A DNA stretch of 64,000 nucleotides from Thelephora terrestris (GCA_015956445.1 WIUZ02000016.1:806001-870000), one strand, 5' to 3'. Shown: positions 13,501 through 26,577, counted from the stretch's first letter. Program-made: numbers and translations. The notes: a model not told the origin generated them from the sequence alone.

Positions 13501-14091
13501 CTCGGTAAATTCAAAATCTTCTCGTGAGGAAAAAGGAAGCCATGGGTCCTTATCAGGTGGGGCTGTTGGTTCCGAAGGGCCGCCCAGAATGTCTTTGTAT
13601 TCCATAGGGTCGAATACACGAGATTCTCGGCCACTCAGAGGGTGGTATTCAACGAAGATATCCCCATTGTTGAGGACCTGCCCTGGATCAATCCGCTGGT
13701 GATTAAAACACCTGCAAAAAGATCTAGTTCTGGGTGCTTACCACCCTCGCTTGGGCCAGCCAGATCAGGAGATCCGACGTCCAATCCTTCGACATCTTGC
13801 ACGTTGTGGTCACGATCCTCTGGGATCTCACCAATCTGGATCTCATCTGTGATGTTGAGATCAGTGCTATGCCACCTACGACGTAGATGAGACCATACCG
13901 TCGTCTCCACTTTGATCAGGATCTATGATTCCCTTGTTTGTGTCGATAGTGGGGGAGGGCGTCTGGGACCCGTTTTTCTTGCGGCATGCTAGGTCATGCC
14001 TCCCAAACCCTCTCGCATTCCATTTCTCGCCACATTGGCCGCAAGTGACTTCTTTGGATGTGGGGCATTGTTTTGACCACTTGGGAGGCAT
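10583..14091 (-). CDS. Plavaka-type transposase 1
   Basis: Minus-strand, many-exon gene running from MPPKWSKQCPTSK at 14091, with an N-terminal zinc-finger-like CGQCGEKW...RHDLAC, to LKKYPM and a stop at 10583. Recognisable Plavaka blocks in order: EYHPLSGR, DPWLPFSSREDFEFTEF, VDKTKLSTFGTQKGYPVMARI with GARVVGWLPIV (about 12980-12850), VKRHIFPLILILAADYEEQ, CVMALIRG...CCPRCL, VFWKIKNSDPYDALSFDHLH...GGLFRQHLW, YVELDMLASLEVHS, WKFPKMHLIKHLFDDIQAKG and KMHGPLGDAL. These DNA transposases are distant relatives of the CACTA group. I saw no internal stop within the blocks, so the copy could be functional. Terminal repeats were not found. Confidence 0.82.
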
Positions 14092-14585
14092 CTGAAGATC
14101 GTGACTACGTTATTGAGTGACTGTCCGTGGGATGTACACTGTGTACACTCAAATCTAGGTGAATATTTGTGGACCATTAAGGAAGGTGAAGGACCCCGAC
14201 CACTCTGGAGGGTCAGGAACACCGCGAAATGCAGGAACTGGCACCCTTCTACGGCGGATACATATAGCATCAGCAAACGTGGCAAGGAACTTGTTTCACG
14301 GTTTACAGTGCTTATTTTTCAGATAAGCACAAATAACCAAGTTATATAATGTAGGTCCGAATTTTATATAATATTGCCACATATTCTGTATGTTTGACAG
14401 CTTATTTTTCGGACGGATTACGTGGTGGAAATAAGATCGATTAAAGTCAAACTAAAATGTGGTTAAGGTAGGGATAACAAGGGAGGTAATTGATCACAGA
14501 AATGAGAAATAATTGTTCGGCAACTGGCTTTTAGGTAAGGGCAACTAGGAACAGGGTATCTAGATTGATCTGTAGCTGCGCAGGA
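14092..14585. other. Intergenic between Plavaka 1 and DUF6532 gene
   Basis: AT-rich spacer between the start of Plavaka 1 and the end of the DUF6532 gene. Two short CTTATTTTTC motifs occur at about 14309 and 14400. No coding frame with recognisable content and no clear transposon terminus. Confidence 0.4.
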
Positions 14586-16486
14586 CTAGCTGGGGGGCGG
14601 GGTCAGGGGATCATCTGGAAGCAACGATTCATACTCTTCTTCCTCTATGTCCGCTCCTGCCTCAACCTGGGCCTCATGGGTGTGGGACTCCTGGACCTGG
14701 TAAAGAGCCACAAATATCTCATCCCAATCACCATTGGTGAGTTTCGCAATCATACCGAGGTACCTGTTGGTGGCATTGATCCAGTTGGTAGAAGAGAACT
14801 TGTTGGTGGTCGAGGAAAGTTCACCAAAGCGGTGTAAATAGTACCCGCGTTCAACCTGAGAAAAGGTGAGTGTGACGTAGTTAGGATGGGAGGGGGACTT
14901 ACAGCAGCAGCTGCGAGTGCGAGCGCACCAATGGGTCGACCAGCATCTTCAGATGGGAGTCGTGCCCGAATGCCATGAAATGTGTAATACTTCAGGAAAG
15001 CACGAAGGACTGGGATAGATTGGAACCGGCCCCAGCGTTTCTGTTGTTATTGAAATATTAGTGGTAATTTGATATGAAGGGTAGAAGAGTACTCACCTTG
15101 TTGTAGTATGTCTCTTCGCCTCGAGGAATCTCAATGGTGCCAGGGCGGAAGTATTCCCAGATGAATGGACGTTGAGAGGAATTGAGGAGGGTGTTGATGT
15201 AAGCTGCTTTTGCCGCCTTCGAGTTTAATGTTTGCTTGGAGAACTGGACAGCGAGGGAATTGACGACTTCGTCGAAACCTTCAGCACCAATGTGGTTCCG
15301 GAGCACACTGAGATCACGATTGGTCTGTGGAATAAAAACATAAGAAGATGGATATGCTCGACTTGCTTGAGATACTTGCCAAGAGAACGACTGCATCGTT
15401 TGCATGAATTTGGTACGGGAGGCCTGCGTATATAGCGGCAAACTCTTGCTGGTAGAAAGGAAGAAGAGGGTTAGTCCATGGTGTTGTGTCCGAACAAACA
15501 AGCCTCATGATATGTCAAATGAATGTGTTTCGGAACTCAATTTTGATGCCGTGTGGTAGAGCCCCCTGCCCAGGAATCTGTAATTTGCCTTTTCCATCTT
15601 TGTGCCTCCTTGGTAACGAGTAGATCTGAGCCGGGGGGAAGGGTCCTACTGTCTGAGGGGTGGAGGTTGCTTGGGGATATTGCTGCATGTTGAACTGGAA
15701 CGGGAAAGGTGTCTGACCGATGAAAGGAGTGGCGGCATCCCACGCAGGGATGGCAGGACCCGTGTTTGTGAAGGGAGTGGCAGCATCCCACACAGGGATG
15801 ACAGGACCCATGTTTGACATCATCGGAAATGTGTCTTGTTCCCAAGACGTTGAAACTGATGGACTGAGCACCTGAGATGATGATGATGGCGTCGAGAGTG
15901 TTGAGCTGGGCGACCGGTGGAGAGGTGAACCCGCCTTCGTAAGCACCTGAGACCAGTTTCCAACAAGGCCGGATGGCTTGTTGCGGATTGTTGGATGAAT
16001 GTTGTTGAACGAGGTGTATGCTTTTGTCCGCTTAAGAGCCCTGGATAAGAAGAAACGTTAGGCCGTAGTCAATGAACGCTCAGATTAACATACCGAGGGT
16101 CATAGGAGCTTGAGGGGATCCTTTTCCCACCTACGATCGTGTACTCCTTGGAGTCTAGCTCGGTTGGGGCTTCAGAGCCGGTGACTAGCCTGTCAACGTC
16201 CTCAGGACTACTGTCCCTTGTAAACTAAGTCACCAAAGAGGTCAGCGAGGGGAAAAAAAGATAACAAAGGACTTACCAGTGGCTCCTGTGAAATAGGCAT
16301 GGTGTCGTCATCATCCGGGTTCTCGAAGGCAGCTATTTGTGCTTCGAGTATATGGATTTGCTCAGCCTTTGATGGTTTCTTGCTTTGACGCTTCACAGAT
16401 GGGATACCGGCCTTGATCTTTGCCGCCTCAGTCATCACAGGCGCACCCGGGCGGGCGTCCTTGTTCTTTATGCGGGTGCTAACCAT
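14586..16486 (-). pseudogene. DUF6532-family protein, single in-frame stop
   Basis: Minus-strand gene from MVSTRIKNKDARPG at 16486 to PPPS and a stop at 14586. Introns are readable after ISQEPL, YDPR, YYNK and AAAA. The C-terminal half matches the DUF6532 family: LRNHIGAEGFDEVVNSL, then FIWEYFRPGTIEIPRGEETYY, IRARLPSEDAGRPIGALALAAAA and VERGYYLHRFGEL. The N-terminal half is Ser/Pro-rich with a repeated WDAATPF motif. A TGA at 15515-15517 interrupts the reading frame between FRNTFI and HIMRLVCSDTTPW while the frame continues on both sides, as expected from a CGA-to-TGA change. The exon junction near 15350 could not be resolved. A promoter-like TATAAATT lies upstream on this strand at about 16720. 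Family function is unknown. Confidence 0.7.
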
Positions 16487-16760
16487 AGTGGAGAATGAGC
16501 TTGAAGAGGGAAGTAAGAAACGAGAGTAGTTAAATGGATGAGATGAAGGGCGAGATGAACAAGATGAAGAACGAGGCAAGCGGGATGAAGAACAAGGCAA
16601 ACGGGATGGAGAACGAGGGAAATGGGATGGAGAACGAGGCAAACAAGATGAGGAACGGGGTAAATAAAACGAGTGAAGTGAGAGGGGTGAGAGGGAACAA
16701 GGTGGAAAAACACAGTCCAATTTATACTGGAAGTCATGTGCCCGGACACAAAGAAGTTGG
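16487..16760 (-). promoter_or_regulatory. Leader and promoter region of DUF6532 gene
   Basis: The minus strand carries TATAAATT near 16720, followed by about 150 nt of CT-rich direct repeats (units like CGTTCTCCATCCC) before the ATG at 16486. A CT-rich leader between TATA and ATG is a common fungal core-promoter layout. The repeats keep a minus-strand frame open upstream of the ATG (LPRSSS-like runs), but I place the start at MVSTRIK. Confidence 0.4.
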
Positions 16761-17387
16761 CATCGGAGCACCGTGGGCACTTCCTTCCCTTCCTCGGGGG
16801 CCGGGAATGTGCTGGGAGTGATTGCGTGTGAGGGTAGGATCTCAGTGCTTCTCCTACAGTCTGACTGGTTGAGAGGTGTGAAGGGTGTAGTCGAAGTTGA
16901 AGAATTTGAATCAGGCGGCATTGAAAAAAGCGAGGCGAGTGACATCGGAAGAGCTGGACCAGTCGGCATGGTGAGAACTGATGCGGCTGGTAACGGGAGA
17001 GTAAGCACAACCAGTGTAAAGGGAATCGGGGTGGATGGCATCGAAGCAGTCGATGCGATTGGCGTTGAGAGAGCGGGTGCAGACACCATCGGGTGGGCCA
17101 GAAAACCTAGCGCCAAGACACAGGCTTCGAGCTGCCTCTTGTAACTTGGAAATCACGTAGAAATAGAGAAGAAGGCAACAGAGAGGCAGGAGGGCGAGAG
17201 TGACGATAGGGTGCAACAACTGGAGGGGGAGGGAAGGGGGATGAGAGAAGTTGTGGCATCAGCGCACAATGGCTCGGCACTCAGGTTTTTCGACGAAGTC
17301 CCACGCCACGACCAGGTCCCTTGCCACGTCGCTCTTCCTGAGTCTTCCCACCTCCCCTCCCCTCACGCTCGTGCCTGGTCTGCCTCG

Positions 17388-17552
17388 ATGGCAACTGGCC
17401 GTCCCTCTCTCTTTCCTTGCTCTGAATGTGGCAAGGTCTGTAAGTCTCTGCGCGGTGAACAGGGGCTATGTGGGCTAAGGTCCGATGGGGAGAAGATGGG
17501 GTGCCCTGTCAACGTCGATGAAGGTGGTCCTTGGTCGTACGATGCCTCCTAG
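17388..17552 (+). CDS. Possible N-terminal zinc-finger exon of Plavaka 2
   Basis: A short plus-strand frame beginning MATGRPSLFPCSECGKVCKSLRG. The CxxC knuckle with Lys-Val resembles the N-terminal finger of Plavaka-type transposases, and the body of such a transposase starts at about 18500 on the same strand. The distal histidines of a full C2H2 finger are not evident. The intervening GA-rich block would be a later insertion. This is an inference from order and motif only. Confidence 0.35.
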   Translation: MATGRPSLFPCSECGKVCKSLRGEQGLCGLRSDGEKMGCPVNVDEGGPWSYDAS

Positions 17553-18490
17553 CTCCGTAGGGACACGTAGGGAACTGTAGGGAAATGTAGTGAAACGTCG
17601 GGAACGTCGGGATGTGTAAGGAGAAGTAGATATCAAGAGGGAACTAAAGATAACTAAAGATAACAGAAGGGAATCAATGAAACAGACAAAGGAACGACGA
17701 GGGAAAACTTCGGGACGACGACGAGAACTTCGGGAGGTCGGGATCTTCGGGATGATGACAGGACGCTAGAGATGATGACAAGAACGCAGGGACGCAGGTA
17801 TGACGACGAGAACGATAGGGAAGACGCAGGAGACTATAGGGAGACGACGACGACGAGAGGAGAACGATAGGGAGAGGAAAACATGGGAATCAGTCCCCTG
17901 GATTGGTCTCCGGTGAGTCTATCGAATACAGAGGCTTATATACTAATCTAGGAGGCTCTGAGAACGTAGGAAGCAAGAGGGAATGAACCAAATGATGTCA
18001 AAAGACCTAATGACGAGTCTATGACATAGGGAGGGCGAGGGATCGAAGGGAACGACCAAGGAAAGAGATGTGGTTGAGAAATGAACCAAAAGGGAATGAT
18101 CAAGCATAGGGATCGAGAGATCGAGGGGAATGGTGTAGGGAGATATCGCGAAGGTATAGGGAAGTCGGGAGAAGATATAGGGAGGGGTCGCAAATGGTGT
18201 AGTGTTGGGAGGGATATAGGGAGGTCGGGGGGGGGGGGTAGCGAGAGATAGGGAGAATACTAAAACATCGGGAAGGTCGCGAAGCATCGGGACGAGTAGG
18301 TTAGTATAGGGAAGGGAGTAGTGAGGTAAAGGGAGATATATGGGTATGTAGGGAAGTATAGGGATGCATAGGGGGGGTAGGAAGGTATAGAGAGTATAGA
18401 AACATCGCGAAACATCGCGAAACATCGCGAAGCATCCCGAGGGAAAGGGACGTAGGGAATGTCGCCGACGAGTACTCCAGAGAATGGAGG
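17553..18490. repeat. GA-rich block between Plavaka 2 segments, possible solo LTR
   Basis: About 0.94 kb dominated by short purine motifs on the plus strand (TAGGGA, GGGAA, GACGA). On the minus strand there is a TATATAAG at about 17935 followed by a long CT-rich tract, the layout of an LTR promoter plus leader. No coding content. It separates a zinc-finger-like exon from the Plavaka 2 body. I could not find matching 5-bp flanks. Confidence 0.4.
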
Positions 18491-18499
18491 CATGTCAGC

Positions 18500-21400
18500 G
18501 GGTTGGTCCAACACAACTTTGTCCATCGCCCACTCCCTCGGCTTGGAAACCCACCTCAAAACCTCCATCGCGAGTATCATCCGGTGATCAATGGTATGTT
18601 TCAAATTATTCACCTATTCCTATGCTCACAAACTCCTAAAAGGGTCCCCTTGTGACCATCGCGGCTCGTTTCTCCCATCGGGGATGCCGCCAGCACCACA
18701 ACCACCCAAGTCAGAAGATAATTGGACCCCATTCACATCTCAAGCCGGATTCGAGCTCGCAGAGATTCTATATCTCAAAGCCCATCTCTCACAGACCATT
18801 ATAAATGACCTACTTGATATCTGGAGCGCCACACTAGTCCCCCATAACGACGTCCCCCCCATCACCTCACATCGAGACCTCCATTCTCAGATCGACGCGA
18901 TCGGACTGGGAAACATTCCGTGGAGGTCATACACTGCGCAATATCAGTGGCTTCTTCCTGAAGATGGACCGGTACCAGAGTGGATGAGGAAAAAGTACCC
19001 GATATGGTATCGCGACCCGAGAAAGGTCATCCACCACATCCTTGCAAACCCCGAGTTTACCTCAGGTATCGACTATGCGCCCCACCAGGACTTTCAAGAC
19101 GGGGAACGACAATATAAAGACTTTATGAGTGGAGACTGGGCATGGGAACAATGCGTAGGCCAATGTCATCGCACGCCTACCACCCGCTGACAATTAACAT
19201 ACAGGATATTATTGCAACAGATCCCACAACACATGGATCCATGTTCGTTCCCATCATGCTCGGCACCGACAAAACGACCGTTTCGGTCGCGACCGGTCAA
19301 CACGAATATCACCCAATTTATCTTTCGGTCGGGAATGTCCACAACCGCATTCGGCGAGCACACAAGCATGCACTTGTCCTCATCGGATTCCTTCCGATTC
19401 CTAAAGGTAGTTTCATTCTATTTTTCATCATCCCAGTTTGACCCGGCCCACAGGTTCACGTGAGGACACAAAGAACAGCCTCTTCCGCGACTTCCGCCAC
19501 CGTCTCTTCCATGGCAGCCTTGTCATGATCAACGACTCCATCAAAGATTATATGACCAAATGGGATGTTGTCCAATGTGCCGACCACCATTTTCGTCGTG
19601 CAATCTACGGCTTTGGCCCGTACATTGCGGACTACCCTGAGCAATCTACTGCTGCTGGAACTGTATATGGATGGTGCGTCACGTTTGTAATCCCTTTTTT
19701 ACCCCAGGCGTTGGACTAAAATCGACACTCCCTCCCTTAGGTGCACTGCTAACCCCGTGGACCTTGATGGCTCACCCGCTATGCTTCGCACACTCCGACA
19801 GCTCTTGGAACTCTCTGAAACAGAGGATGAGGATACCCTATGGTTTGGCTATGGGATTGTCCCTAACTTCCTCGTATGTTGCGCTCCACCACCTGCCTCC
19901 GAATATAAACTGACTGTCGACACCAGCCGTTCACTACAAAATTTCCGTGTGCAGATATCTATGAGCTTCTTACGCCAGACCTCCTCCACCAAGCGATCAA
20001 AGGGACCTACAAGGACCACCTCGTTTCGTGGGTTGAGACCTACCTTAACATACAGAATGGTCACGCTCAGGGTGCAGAAATGCTCGATGAGATTGATCGA
20101 AGGTCTGCTTCAATCAATCTCTAATTAATTCCCTGGTTCATGTTCCTCGCCCCCCTCTCAGAATCGCAATAACTCCCTTGTTCCCCGGCCTCCACAGATT
20201 CAAACAAGGACGAAATTTCCAACAGTGGACTGGAAATGATTCCAAAGCATTCATGAAGGTCAGTACGTCGATACTCGACAAAGATTTCAACTGACTTCCA
20301 ACCAGGTCTTCGTTACTTCACTTGAAGGCATCGTACCCATCGACATCATCAAGACCATCACAGCCTTCTTAGAGTTCTGTTACATCGCACGTCTGGACAC
20401 CATCACTCAAAGCTCGCTCAACGCCCTCGATCACAATCTTGCCAAGTTCCACCACCACCGCAAGATTTTTCAAGAGAGCGGTGTACGTCCAACCGGATTT
20501 TTGCTTCCCCGCCAACATGCCCTTGTCCATTACCGTCACCACATCGAAAAGTTTGGAGCTCCAAACGGGCTGTCGTCGTCAATCACCGAGTCGAAGCATA
20601 TCAGCGCTGTCAAGAAGCCATGGCGCCAGTCCAATCACTACGAAGCTCTCGGCCAAATGCTAACCACCAACAGTCGGAACGACAAACTCGCTGCCGCAAG
20701 GGTAGACTTCTCATCCCGTGGCATGCTCAACGGCACCTGTCTCGGTGAGGCGCTCGAGAAGCTTCGCGACCTCTCTGAAGATACTAGTGATGACGACACG
20801 GAGGATTCAGATCTGCACGATAACGATAAACATGGCCGAGACCTCGACACCGATGAGGACGGAGAAGAGACAGGTCTGGTGGATGGTCCATCCGTGTTCA
20901 GCGAGGTCACTCTTGCACATAAACGAGGTAAAAATACCTTCCTGTTCATGCCTAACAACATTGCTGACGGACAACACAGCACGCAGATACCCTCTGATCT
21001 CGTTCCAGGAGCTTGGCCGACACATCAAGCAGGAAAATCTCGAGGCTCTTGTCCGGCGTTTTTTGTTTTACCAAGAGAACCCCACGTTCGACGGAACCCC
21101 TCCCCTCTCCTCCTGTCCATCCCTCGAGTACGTCAAGGATTTATCTGTCGCCAAAGCCGTTTTCTGCGCCCCAAGCAACATTTCCGGTATTGAGGGACTA
21201 TACCACGAAACCATCCGGTCCACCACAAGGTGGCAGACGAGCGGTATCACGGCACCCCGCCGCGATTGTGTCCTTCTTGTCACCGGCTCAGACCTGGCTG
21301 GGGTGAGGGGTCTCAATGTTGCGAGGGTGCATCTCTTGTTCTCGTTTGCCCTTAAGGATGAAGTGTACCAATGCGCCCTTGTTCATGAATTTTGCAAGAC

Positions 21401-21644
21401 ATTCACTGAGCCGGACCCCGACAACAGTCTCTGGATCTTTGAACCGGACTACAGCCCAGATGATTCCAGAATCATGTCCGTTATCCACCTCGACTCCATC
21501 ATCCGTGGCGCGCATCTATTGCCGGTCTTCAAGGACAATACTCCCATCCCAAGGGAGATCAACTTTACTAACACGCTCGATGTATTCAAGGGTTTCTATC
21601 TGAATAAATACATAGACTACCACGCCTTCAAAACCCTGTATTAG
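18500..21644 (+). CDS. Plavaka-type transposase 2
   Basis: Plus-strand gene whose first readable exon contains HREYHPVINGSPCD, split by an intron at 18595-18648, and which ends AFKTLY with a stop at 21642-21644. Blocks in order: NWTPFTSQAGFELAEI, VIHHILANPEF, ATDPTTHGSMFVPIMLGTDK with TTVSVATGQHEYHPIYLS (about 19220-19330), FGPYIADYPEQ, GWCTANPVDLDG, IYELLTPDLLHQAIKGTYKDHLVSWVE, LFPGLHRFKQGRNFQQWTGNDSKA, FLLPRQHALVHY and SITESKHISAVKKPWRQSNHYEALGQML. An acidic DTSDDDTEDSD linker precedes the C-terminal region. Introns are short and keep frame. No stop was seen inside the exons, so this copy looks potentially intact apart from its 5' exon. Confidence 0.85.
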
Positions 21645-23092
21645 CGCCCTGTTGTTTTTGCAATTGCCTCCGATTATTATTTTCTTGATTGTCACACATC
21701 TTATTTGGGCGAACTCGACGAGCGGCGATTGTAAAAAAGGAGGTCTAAATAAGTTCAAATAACTCGGACAAGTTCAAACAATGAAAATAAAACAGAATAA
21801 TACAATGCCTCATTTGCTGATGTATTTGCTGTCTAACCTATTCCTGCGGACAGTCACTCATTAATTGCTCTCGCAAATCTCAATGACTTGGGTAATTGAC
21901 AGCTTTGAATTTATATTTAAATGTTGAGCCTTGGCGTTACATTAATAAGGCGCTAAGATTAAATAATAACCGACGTCAAATTATAATGCTTCCAGGATTT
22001 TTCCGACATATCTCCTGTAGCTTGAACTTGATAGTCAGGCATTCGCCCCATGGCAGAGGGTGCATTTCCTCTTTTGTATCTACTTGACCACAAGCGTCTT
22101 CGGCGATACTGATAAGGAGGATCTTTGGTTTCCATCGCCGACAGCCCATCTGTGATTTCGTGGATGCCACGATCGTAAGGTGCACCTCGAAGACCCATAT
22201 GTTTATTTCCTTATTCTACGTGGGTTCCGCGTACCCACACAAATGAAAATGGAAGCACAACATAAAAATACAGTGACTGAACTACGCCTATTCATACAAG
22301 GGATTGCCGTCCGGATTTTGAGATCTCCAGAATCCTATGAAAGCTTTTCTCCCGCTCAGCTTCATCTGGAAAAGCTTAAGTGACGAAGCGAGATAAAGTG
22401 ATGCTATGTAGCCCTAAACGGTGTAAGCCTTATAAGTCATCACTATGTCAGCGCTTGTTTATCACTGACCACCGTCCTCAGCAAGCACTTGAGTGACCGC
22501 CACTGCGCAATCGGTTCGGCACAGGCAAAGAAGCAGGGAGGAACGAGTGGTTCTGTTGACGGCAGATAACTTTCTCCGCCGTTGACGAAACTTTCCCCTT
22601 CATTTCGTGAGTGCCATACGTTCGTGCTCATTACTTCCTACGACGACCAATAAACTCAGTTCCCTTCAGTATATGGATCTCGGCCTCGCGAGCCACCATG
22701 AATTTGGTTCGATGAGGCGCATGATTCTTCTCCTTGCACCGACATTTTCTTCTGTCCGCTTCTTCATCGTCAGGTTTGTGCTTATTTTCCAAACAGCGGA
22801 AACCTTGACCTACCGGAGTGGCGGTTATACGAGCTTGTTCGTCGGATCAGTCGTAATTTGGACGCTTCCTCAATCAGCTGTACAACAAAGGCCAGTCTGG
22901 AGAACAGTCCCAGAGGTACGTGAACGACAGATGAGCGCTTGGACGCAATGTCGGAGAGGAGCGACCCTGGGTTTCCCTAAAACACGAGGCTCAGTGTCCC
23001 ACCTGTGCGCGGGGCTTGGGATTTCCACGGTATCGCACAAGATGGTCAGCGGCTGACAACAATTAGGATCATAAATCTCTACTTTACGTATA
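21645..23092. other. Intergenic between convergent Plavaka 2 and Plavaka 3
   Basis: About 1.45 kb between the two convergent transposase genes. The longest frames (for example 22607-23056 plus) show no family motif. It presumably contains the 3' flanks and termini of both elements, but I could not identify inverted termini or target duplications. Confidence 0.35.
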
Positions 23093-26000
23093 CTAGAGAA
23101 TAAAATACATATGCTTGTCTGTAAATGGGTTGAGATAAAAGGTGGAACACTTCTCGAGCACATTATTCGAGGACCACTCCTCTGGCACTACCGGACCAAA
23201 CTTCGGGAACAGATGGGCGCTTCGCCGAATCATTGACACGGGGACAATGCTCGCTACCCGCTCGCCAGCTTCTAAGCTTCGGTTCAGCTTGAACATTCGG
23301 TGATGTGCGTCAGGTGTTGTGAACTTGGTGAACCATTTGATATACGCGAGTGGCTTTGTTGAAACTCCATCCACACCAGCCGGCAGAGTGAAAATCACTC
23401 GAACCTGACCTACGCGGTATCCTTTAAATGTGCATTGAGGGGAGTATAGACATCAAGAATTTGTGGAGCGTACCTTGTATACCTGTTTCCTCACCCGGAC
23501 CGACATTCAAGAGGACAGTGTCGAAGCGGGCAGGTATTACTTTCCCCTTTTTTGTCCGCCGTTCAGGCCGGGCGTGAATTGAATCCAAAGTGATGCGTTT
23601 AGCCACAGTTGTGTCACCCGGGGTGGTAAACTTGAGTTTATAATATACAGACACCGTTGTAAAGGGGAGGTTTGTATACAGGATCTGACGTTCAACTTGG
23701 GTCCTTGTGAGCGGCGGGCCAGAGTGTCGTGCAAGGACAATGTAGCGGCGGAGGGCTTCCTGAAAAAACTTTGCACCATACTGGTCGACGACGTTGCCCA
23801 ACTTGACCGCCCAGGCCGATGGCCACTTCGTCAGTGTAAGGGCCCCATTGTACGCCATGTCAGTCGATCGGAGGAGGATTGTTGATCGGGGGTTAAGACG
23901 CCACTTGAGATAGCTTTCGTGCTGAAGAATCTTTTCTTTTCGCTCCAACCAGACTGTCATCTGTGCATATTCATCCCTGTGATTTGTTGCCCGGTAAGCG
24001 TCCTTTGCCAGGTCGATGTGGAGGCGTTCCGTGTACTCTGTGTTATAATTGTCAGTTGTCCCGAAGAGTTTGATGGAGTCGACGTAGTGAACAAGAGAGT
24101 GCAGCTTTGGGAGGTTAAAATCATTCCGGATACCAAGATCGACGAAGACGTGTTTGTTCGCATGAAACCGTTCGAGTGATTCGTGCAAAAGTCGAAGTGT
24201 TTCGGAAGTATGGAGGGGGTATTGCGCGAGGTAGAGGAAGTCAAGAAGTGAGCGGATGGCAGCAATAAGGGGAAGTGGGGAGGTAGCATTGGGGAGTTTC
24301 AAGTCCACAACAAGCCCGAGAAGAATGCGACACATATCGGCATGTTCATTTCCAGTTACCCGTGATAAGGATGTGATTCCCTTGGAGAACAATCAGATGT
24401 TGTGATTGGGGGGGAGGCATCGGCAACGGGCGTTGAGTTCTTTCTCTCCGAAGGCCGTTGAAACCCAGGAAAGTAGGTGTTTCATAACCCCTTGATAGAG
24501 TTGGTGGAGAATGTCGGGGGTAATTCCGAGGTAGATATCTGAGTAGGGAAGGTTTTGCCAAAAGGGATGAACGATGGGTTTTATGCCGGCTTTGGAACAG
24601 GCGGCACCGTAGCCAGCAGGATTGTCTTCGAAGGTTGACAAAGCTTCCAAAATTTGAGCGAGGTCTCGGTATTCATAATCATCTTTCAACTCTCCCAGCT
24701 CCGGCCGCCTAGCAGGACAGCGAGGACAGTCTCCGGTTTTGCATCCAGAAGCAAGAACTTGCTCTGGGTAATCTCCAACAAAGCACGCAAATATAGGGAA
24801 CGTTCAGCGTATGATCCCATCACCACTCGACATCTCAATTGGCCCGGTTTCTACTAGGTGTTCCAGCGGTGCAAGGATCCGGGACATACAATAGTGGAAG
24901 AGGTTCGCAACCATTCAGCGACGAGAGGTAGTGCTTGAAATATGGTGTAGAGGGGTCGTCGGTAGGTAGCCGAGGAGGATGTGTGTTCGCCGTGATGGTT
25001 TCCGACGGAGCTCCTTTGGGATGTTCCCGATTGTAAGGTACACCGGGTATGCTGACTTTGTACCAAACATCACCACCCGAGTTTTGTCAGAGGAGATGAG
25101 AAGTGGGATGACTGTCACTCCACCAAACTCATCCTCAAGTTCGATCTATATCACATCATATTAGTTTAGGCACGTGTCCACCGCAAACACATAAGATCAT
25201 ACTTGGTGTGTCCACCACCATTTCCCCGTGTTCATCTCAGAGTAAATTCTTGTCTTCTTATCCGGGCCGGTAAAAAGCTTCTCCGGTGCGTGGGTGAGAA
25301 ATTCAGCAAGCTCAGGGTCTCCATAGAGGGCTCGAACGCATTGAATTATATCACAATGATAAAATTCATAGGTCTGGCCGGCAAGCGTAAGCTCCTCTTG
25401 AACAAACTTCGGAAGTCCATTCGGGAGCTTCCCGTCAATGATCCGATTGAGCTCATCGGTGTTCGAGAACAATAGACCAAGTTTGTTCGCAAGCTAAACA
25501 ATGAATTGACGTTAGAACAAGGCAGAAGCGGTCAATATAGATGTTAGTATACCCTGTCAATTCCTAAAAGCTCTGATAAAGCTGTTGAGCTCGGGCCTCG
25601 TAATTTTGCCCAACGAGCGACCTCCCAATCCATGCGCGTCAAGAACGGCGCCCATTCCGTTGGCATGTTCTCTGCCTGAGAACCTTGGGAATACTGCACA
25701 TATGGCATGTGCTGGTCATTTTTCCTAACCGCTTCCCCTGCTCTCCCGCCAAATTTCACAGTGAAATGTCTCCTCTCTGACCCACTGGGCAGAGACTCTG
25801 GGTTGGCTGGCAACACCAATCAGCATAAGCTGTAAATTGCTTGAGGCTAGAATAACTCACTGTGCGATGTGGTTGGCCCCTGGGAATTTGATTGGTTGCT
25901 TCCATGACCACCGGCATCAGACAAATTGGAGTCTGTGTCTGAGCCGGAATCGGAGTCTGTGTCTGAGCCAGAATCGGAGTCTGAGTCTGCATCCGAGCCA

Positions 26001-26418
26001 ATGATGAGGGGGGCGGTGGATGACTGGTGGCATGGAAGTACACCAAACGTCTCGTCGAGAATGTCTTGATCATCGACACCGTGACCGACAGCCCCATACT
26101 GGGTGGTGGCAGGGTAATGCTGCGATCTGTCATAGTGTGGTCCTGGTCCAGATTTTCGATTTCCAACATCTCCACGTCTGAGTCAAAGTTTTCAGGGGTA
26201 TGGCGGGGTCCAGGTATAACGGGGGAGGGGGAAACCGAGGGTTCGGGGGTTGGTAAATCATCCAAGAGTTGAGAGGGTGCATGAGAGGCCTGTCGAAAAA
26301 CAGCATTCCGAACGGATTGGCAGCGGGGGTCATGGGTGAGCTTCAGGTGGTTTGTGTAACCACCTGGGAGGAAGTATCGCCCACACCCGGGGCATAGACG
26401 TCTTGCTGGCTGATTCAT
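23093..26418 (-). CDS. Plavaka-type transposase 3
   Basis: Minus-strand gene from MNQPARRLCPGCGRYFLPGGYTNHLKLTH (a C2H2 finger: CPGC ... H ... H) at 26418 to KHMYFIL and a stop at 23093. Following blocks: a Pro/Thr-rich linker with an imperfect TQTPI repeat, WEVARWAKLRGPSSTAL, LLFSNTDELNRIIDGKLP, ISSDKTRVVMFGTKSAYPVYLTIGN (about 25100-25030), RTHILLGYLP, GDCPRCPARRPELG, IYLGITPDILHQLYQGVMKHLLSW, GNEHADMCRILLG, DFNLPKLHSLVHYVDSIKLFG and TEYTERLHIDLAKDAYRATN. This is a second Plavaka subgroup, clearly different from copies 1 and 2. Introns are short and in frame. I saw no stop inside the readable blocks. Confidence 0.84.
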
Positions 26419-26577
26419 GCTGGGGAGGAAAAGGGTATGGGAAAATGTGTCAGCATTGGCGGAGTGAATAATTCTAGAAGATTTTTCATACCTGATTCTT
26501 TCTGTCCCTGGTCCGTGGAAACACCTTAAAACTGGGAACAGAAGCCGTGTTCATTGCCGACCCTCTTCCCTTTTCCC

